Source: UMGS1387 sp045540015 (GTDB lineage: Bacteria; Bacillota; Clostridia; Oscillospirales; CAG-382). From it: 26,603 nucleotides of DNA. This document shows positions 22,373 through 26,603 of the stretch, piece after piece. Position 1 is the stretch's first letter; each line of letters opens with the position of its first letter. Made by a program: the position numbers and the translations under genes. A model generated the notes under the pieces. It ran no database searches, was not told the origin of the DNA, and saw only the letters and a program-made list of their open reading frames with translations. The stretch covers positions 1 through 26,603 of the forward strand of contig JAZQGP010000012.1 in the NCBI GenBank assembly GCA_045540015.1, read 5' to 3'.

Positions 22373-25300
22373 TTATCCAAACAGCGCGCCTGAATCAACA
22401 TAAGTTTCATCCTCGCTCATTTGAACATCGCAAATTTCGAAGATTTTTTCCGCCATTGCTTTGCTGTCGCTGCCTGCCGTATTGTCAAGCATAATGCTAA
22501 GAGCAATTTCATACAGGCTTCTTGCGGTACAAGCACCATATATCAATCTTCCGTCACTCAGCTTTATATACGGACGGAACACAAGCTTTGTTTCGTATGC
22601 CGCTTTACTTTCCGGTATGTTTATAAACGCCGCGGTAAAGATTTCCTTTTCCGCATCAGCTTCATAAACAATATGCTTTCCGCTTTGTCTGCTGAAGGAA
22701 GCACCTTTCTGCACAAGCTTTGCCGACAGGTATTCTTCATCCGCCACAAGGTCTATTATTCTTCCCGATTCAAGAATATCAAGTCTTGCCACAACAAAGC
22801 CGTACTCTGAAACATCCTCAAGCGTATAAAAGTCTGCCGTAACACAAGCCATTACTCTCATGCCCTGCGGTGCGTTAACTCTCATAGAGGCTCTGTCATA
22901 AGAGGTAAGAACCCCTGAAACAAGGCTGTCCTCGGCAACGCCTTCAGGAAGCACTGTATAAACTTTAGAAACAGCAGGCTCATATCTACCGTTTGCACCT
23001 ATTCTTCTTGTTGTTACTGTAAGAGATGCACTGCTTGAATTTGCGCCGACATACAGCATACTGTCTGCGCCGAGGTTTTCTATCTCAATTCCCAAGCCGC
23101 TGTCGAAAACTACGGAAACAACATCACAGTCAAGCTCTGCACCTGAAATGCAATTTGTTGCTGTGTGCTCCGAGCCGCTGATGGTAACATTTCCGTCCGA
23201 TACGGAAAACTCTCCTTCACTCGCATCAATAGCTCTGTTTGCACCAAAACGGACATAGTCAACAAAAATGCTGAACATTGTTCCGCCCTCGGGTGCGGCA
23301 TTTACATAAATGCTGAAATCCTTTATGTTGCCCGAAAGAGCAGAAATATCTGCTACATAGGTTGTCATGGTATCTGTTGTAAGAGGATAAACATACGTCT
23401 TACTGTCAGAGTCGGTATTCACTGTAAGTTCGACTGTCGCTGTGCTGTCTGTGTATCCGCTCTCAAGAGCAAAGCTCAAACATCCTGTATTCTTTATATC
23501 AACCTTCGGAGAATTGAATCTGACCTTTTCGCCTGCCGTACAAATTGCCGACATCTTGCTGTTGCTGACCTCAGCATGGAAGCCGCCGACTATATTAAAG
23601 CCGTAAACATATCCGAAATATTCATCATATGTGCCTTCAAATTCAAAGCCGGTCGTCTTTTCCCAGATTGCATAAACAGTGGTGTCTTCTATAGCATTAA
23701 CAGTTGTTACGGGTTGTGTTGCATCGGGAGTGAGACCCCAGCCTACGAATGTGTAACAATCACGGAGCGGACGGTTTTCGGAAAGAAGATATTCTCCTTT
23801 TGCGAACTGCTCGTTTTCGGGCATTCCCGAAACTTCATCGGTTGTGTTCTTGTCGTAATAAACACCGCTTGCTTTGGGCTGACCTGTGATTGTAACAGTA
23901 TGAGCTGCAACAACTTCGTCATTATATTTACTTGTTGCGGTAACTGTAACTTCGCCGTTATTAATTGCAGTAAGTATTCCATACTCGTTTATAACAGCAA
24001 TGTCGGTGTTGTCAATACTCCAGATTACATCCTTTGAAGCTTCCGACGGATATGTAACGACCTTTAGCTTTACACTGCCTGCTTCCGTTGTAATTTCATC
24101 GTCGCCTGTTATTGAAATGCTTTCGGGAAAATAAATGTAGGTAGGTTCAAGCATCGAGCGGATGTAAGGCACAAGATATTCACATTCAACTCTTGCAAGC
24201 TCATCCATGCCCTTGTCGCCCGGGTGTGCTGCAACGCCCGGCTGAGGCGGATCAAGCAGCAGCCATTCCGAAGCATAGAACTCGGGGTGTCCCGGAAGGT
24301 CCGCATCATAGTTAATAAACACTTTTCCCATGTTCTTGTATCTGTCAACAAGCTTTGCATGAAGTGTTTCAACATAATCGCGGTGACTTATTGCACAATG
24401 CTGTGCAAGAATTATTGCATCAGGCACAAGCTCATACATTGTATCATATACCTGAGTATATGCATTGAGCAAGCAGTCTTCCTGAACTGTATCTCTTATA
24501 TTTTCTGTCTGACCTGTTACAATGATGTTAGGCTTATTCTGTTCAACCGCACGCATTATATCAACAAAGCTGTTAACATTTGAATAGTCCTTTTCAGGGT
24601 CTGTATCAGCTGACACCTCTTGGTCATAAGCACTTGTTGCAACTACATCAAATGTAACCTTTGAGGGGTAAAATTCCTCCTCAAGACGTGCAACAAGTCT
24701 GTGAACGTAGTCTTTATCCTTGCTTGATGCCGCCATACCCCAGCTTCCGGTCCACGCAAGAGAGGAGCTCGGTCCGTGTTGAGCGGTCGAGCAACCCCAG
24801 AACTGGATTCTGATGTCATATACCGGATATTTTTCACGCTGGTTTAAAATTTCAATATCAAAGCTGTCGCAAACATCTTCGTTGTCAGCGTCGCACACCG
24901 TAACTGTCACATTTCCGTTTTTTGCGGGTGACACAAGCGCTGTAGTGCCTGACGTTACAACAATGCTTGCCACACTGTAATCCGACAGCTTCCAGGACAG
25001 CGTGCGCTTGCCGCTTGCATTTGAGAACAGCTCTGCACAAACCTCTGCAGTCTGCGCGTCAACGCTGATTTCGTCAGCTTTGCGAAGGATTCTGACAATT
25101 CTCACATCCTCAGTACCGTCCGAATACTCGGAAAGAATGTAAAGCTCTCCGACTTCGCCCGTGGATGCAGTATATACAACCTTTGACAAACCCTCGCCCT
25201 TTGAAACGAGCGTTGCAGTTCCATCTTCATTATCCGTAAGAGTGATGAAATCCGCACCCTCTGCAACTGAATACTCAAAGGTAATACCGTCAAGTCCGTT

Positions 25301-26185
25301 TATACAATGAGCTATTGCACTTATTGTAGTCTGCGCACCTTCCTTGTCAAGAAGGTTTATATCTGTTTCAAGAGTTATGTTTACGCTCTCATCATAAATG
25401 GCATAAAGCGTAATATCCTTGTTCTCAAGAGAAACAGATTTAATCGGCTCACCGTCCGCTTCTTCTGCCCAGCCAATAATGTAATCCTCTTTGTCGGCAG
25501 CTGTGACTGCAGGAGTAAAGCTGTCACTGTTTGGATATACGTATTCTTCCTTATAAGTGCTTCCGTCTTTTCCTTTGTATGTTACCTTATATGCAGGAAT
25601 AACGGAAACGTCATCAATATATATAATCTGATTTTCAAGATAAGCCTCGGCATCTGTATGCTCCCATTCGATGAGAACCTTGGAAGTTGGAGAACGGTCG
25701 ATATTGCCGTTGTTTGTAAGAGTATCAAATGTTGTAACCAGCTTTTCAAAGGTTTCCCATTCATGCTCGCCGTTCTGTACGTCACTGCCCAAAGTCCATG
25801 CAATCTGCCAGGGACTTCCGCCGTTTTTGAGGAACCAGAAATTTTTCAGCTTCTCATATCCCTCTGCAGCCTTGTTGTAAGCCTTGAAGGAAATATACAT
25901 ATCACGCTCACACGGAACAGACGCACCAAGGTCGAGTACGATAACTCCGTATGTTCCCGTACTCGTGCTCACAATTGAATTTCCGTAATCTCCAAGAACA
26001 GGACTTTCCGCAAGTGCAGCTCTCGTTATGTTAGACGGAAGCTCGTCCATTCCGTCAAACGTCATTGGATCTTCGGTACCGGTAAGAAGGTTAATTCCCG
26101 GAACAACCTCAGCCGCAAACGCACAAAAGGACATCGTGCAGATTATTGCAAGCAATACTGTTAAAAAACATAAGTTTTTTTTCAT
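22373..26185 (-). CDS. Secreted multidomain SGNH-hydrolase protein (1270 aa)
   Basis: ATG 26185 has AAAGGAG 8 nt upstream and yields a classic signal peptide (MKKNL, hydrophobic core, AFA cut near residue 24); an upstream in-frame ATG gives no signal peptide. Order of regions: a jelly-roll carbohydrate-binding-like domain (30-180, ending YIDDVSVIP); an InlB-type beta repeat (185-265); Ig-like segments (290-450); an SGNH/GDSL-like esterase domain (about 455-690) with nucleophile Ser466 in WGCSTAQHG, block III GQTEN (558-562) and catalytic His654 in AAHPGDKG; a BIG_2-type Ig domain (695-775); a second InlB-like repeat (780-850); a second beta-rich binding-like domain; and a C-terminal module (1070-1270) shared with the upstream paralogue. 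It probably deacylates polysaccharide at the cell surface. No LPXTG or SLH anchor was seen. Confidence 0.85.
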   Translation of the reverse strand: MKKNLCFLTVLLAIICTMSFCAFAAEVVPGINLLTGTEDPMTFDGMDELPSNITRAALAESPVLGDYGNSIVSTSTGTYGVIVLDLGASVPCERDMYISFKAYNKAAEGYEKLKNFWFLKNGGSPWQIAWTLGSDVQNGEHEWETFEKLVTTFDTLTNNGNIDRSPTSKVLIEWEHTDAEAYLENQIIYIDDVSVIPAYKVTYKGKDGSTYKEEYVYPNSDSFTPAVTAADKEDYIIGWAEEADGEPIKSVSLENKDITLYAIYDESVNITLETDINLLDKEGAQTTISAIAHCINGLDGITFEYSVAEGADFITLTDNEDGTATLVSKGEGLSKVVYTASTGEVGELYILSEYSDGTEDVRIVRILRKADEISVDAQTAEVCAELFSNASGKRTLSWKLSDYSVASIVVTSGTTALVSPAKNGNVTVTVCDADNEDVCDSFDIEILNQREKYPVYDIRIQFWGCSTAQHGPSSSLAWTGSWGMAASSKDKDYVHRLVARLEEEFYPSKVTFDVVATSAYDQEVSADTDPEKDYSNVNSFVDIMRAVEQNKPNIIVTGQTENIRDTVQEDCLLNAYTQVYDTMYELVPDAIILAQHCAISHRDYVETLHAKLVDRYKNMGKVFINYDADLPGHPEFYASEWLLLDPPQPGVAAHPGDKGMDELARVECEYLVPYIRSMLEPTYIYFPESISITGDDEITTEAGSVKLKVVTYPSEASKDVIWSIDNTDIAVINEYGILTAINNGEVTVTATSKYNDEVVAAHTVTITGQPKASGVYYDKNTTDEVSGMPENEQFAKGEYLLSENRPLRDCYTFVGWGLTPDATQPVTTVNAIEDTTVYAIWEKTTGFEFEGTYDEYFGYVYGFNIVGGFHAEVSNSKMSAICTAGEKVRFNSPKVDIKNTGCLSFALESGYTDSTATVELTVNTDSDSKTYVYPLTTDTMTTYVADISALSGNIKDFSIYVNAAPEGGTMFSIFVDYVRFGANRAIDASEGEFSVSDGNVTISGSEHTATNCISGAELDCDVVSVVFDSGLGIEIENLGADSMLYVGANSSSASLTVTTRRIGANGRYEPAVSKVYTVLPEGVAEDSLVSGVLTSYDRASMRVNAPQGMRVMACVTADFYTLEDVSEYGFVVARLDILESGRIIDLVADEEYLSAKLVQKGASFSRQSGKHIVYEADAEKEIFTAAFINIPESKAAYETKLVFRPYIKLSDGRLIYGACTARSLYEIALSIMLDNTAGSDSKAMAEKIFEICDVQMSEDETYVDSGALFG

Positions 26186-26343
26186 TTCAGCAACTCCTTT
26201 TACATTTTTAATGTGTGAAATGCACCGATTTGATTTCTTTTCAATTTTATTGTAACACATCACCACCGCGTTTTAAATATGCAATTTACACACAAATATT
26301 GACAAAATGTACTTTTGCCGAAAAGGGCAAAAAGCAACACAAA

Positions 26344-26368
26344 ACGCCCGTCGCTTTCCGACGGGCGT
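26344..26368 (-). terminator. Terminator after the upstream paralogue
   Basis: A perfect 10-bp stem (ACGCCCGTCG at 26344-26353 with CGACGGGCGT at 26359-26368) with a 5-nt loop, followed on the minus strand by TTTT. It separates the partial gene from the SGNH gene. Confidence 0.85.
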
Positions 26369-26402
26369 TATCATTACATATTAGTTTAAAACATCAATGC
26401 AC

Positions 26403-26603
26403 TTATTTCCAAAGCGAGCCAATGTCAACAAACACTTCTTTATCGTTTCCCAGTATTACCTCGCAGATTTGAATGATTTTCTTTGCCGCGGCTTTTGCTT
26501 CTTTATCGGCAGCAGGATCGTATGCAATGCTTACAGCAATATCACAAAGGCTTCTCTCGGTCTTTGCACCGTAAATAACCTTTCCGTCATCAAGCTTTAT
26601 ATA
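26403..26603 (-). CDS. C-terminal end of a paralogous secreted protein (partial, 66 aa)
   Basis: The reading frame is open from the window edge to the TAA at 26403-26405. The 66 residues (YIKLDDGKVIYGAKTERSLCDIAVSI, then AAAKKIIQICEV, ending VDIGSLWK) align over their whole length with the end of the 1270-residue protein (YIKLSDGRLIYGACTARSLYEIALSI, then MAEKIFEICDV, ending VDSGALFG). The two genes are thus tandem paralogues, or unrelated secreted proteins sharing a C-terminal module. The rest lies outside the window. The shared ending may be a family-specific cell-surface or secretion module. Confidence 0.8.
   Translation of the reverse strand, partial: YIKLDDGKVIYGAKTERSLCDIAVSIAYDPAADKEAKAAAKKIIQICEVILGNDKEVFVDIGSLWK

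Noticed and set aside
23165..24037. A 290-codon plus-strand open frame within the SGNH gene
   Set aside because: Antisense to a signal-peptide-bearing multidomain protein; Cys/Ile-rich shadow with no start signals.

Overview
The window looks like a chromosomal segment of a spore-forming clostridial Firmicute, probably a gut or rumen relative of the Oscillospirales/Ruminococcaceae. The evidence is the endospore genes yqfC, yqfD and ylbJ, strong AGGAGG-type ribosome binding sites, consensus sigma-A promoters and moderate GC. This is inferred from gene content only.

Layout. (1) 1-2802, minus strand: a modular toxin-like protein with an SH3 domain, a candidate immunity gene with a duplicated domain, a terminator, and then the start of a second, N-terminally truncated copy of the toxin with its own consensus promoter. 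This resembles a polymorphic toxin locus with a downstream orphan module. (2) 3006-5536, plus: a heavy-metal resistance operon (ArsR/SmtB sensor, free HMA metallochaperone, P1B ATPase) with a clear ArsR-type operator. (3) 5520-8189: sporulation genes yqfC-yqfD (minus) and ylbJ (plus), divergent from a shared region with sigma-E-like elements. (4) 8218-12780, plus: a probable long operon with a four-Cys small protein, a KDPG aldolase fused to a VOC domain, a YkgJ-like Cys-cluster protein, a YihY membrane protein, a YwlG/DUF436 protein and aspartate-semialdehyde dehydrogenase, closed by a strong terminator. (5) 12649-15603: a MIF-type tautomerase and a GntR/LacI-hybrid regulator between two repeat islands. 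The islands (114-bp and 76-bp tandem units) are members of one hairpin-bearing repeat family in opposite orientations. A palindrome-rich stretch of unknown nature follows. (6) 15606-19202, minus: an acyl-AMP ligase, a small acyl carrier protein and an Lnt-type lipoprotein N-acyltransferase in one tight operon. (7) 19311-22360, plus: nusB, a TsaD/Kae1 paralogue, xseA and xseB, overlapping or tightly spaced. (8) 22373-26603, minus: a 1270-residue secreted multidomain SGNH-hydrolase protein and the C-terminal end of a paralogue upstream of it.

The parts that ordinary annotation explains least are the repeat family at 12.65-15.35 kb, the acyl-ligase/ACP/Lnt operon and the toxin locus with its orphan module. 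No tRNA, rRNA, CRISPR array, transposase or complete insertion sequence was seen.
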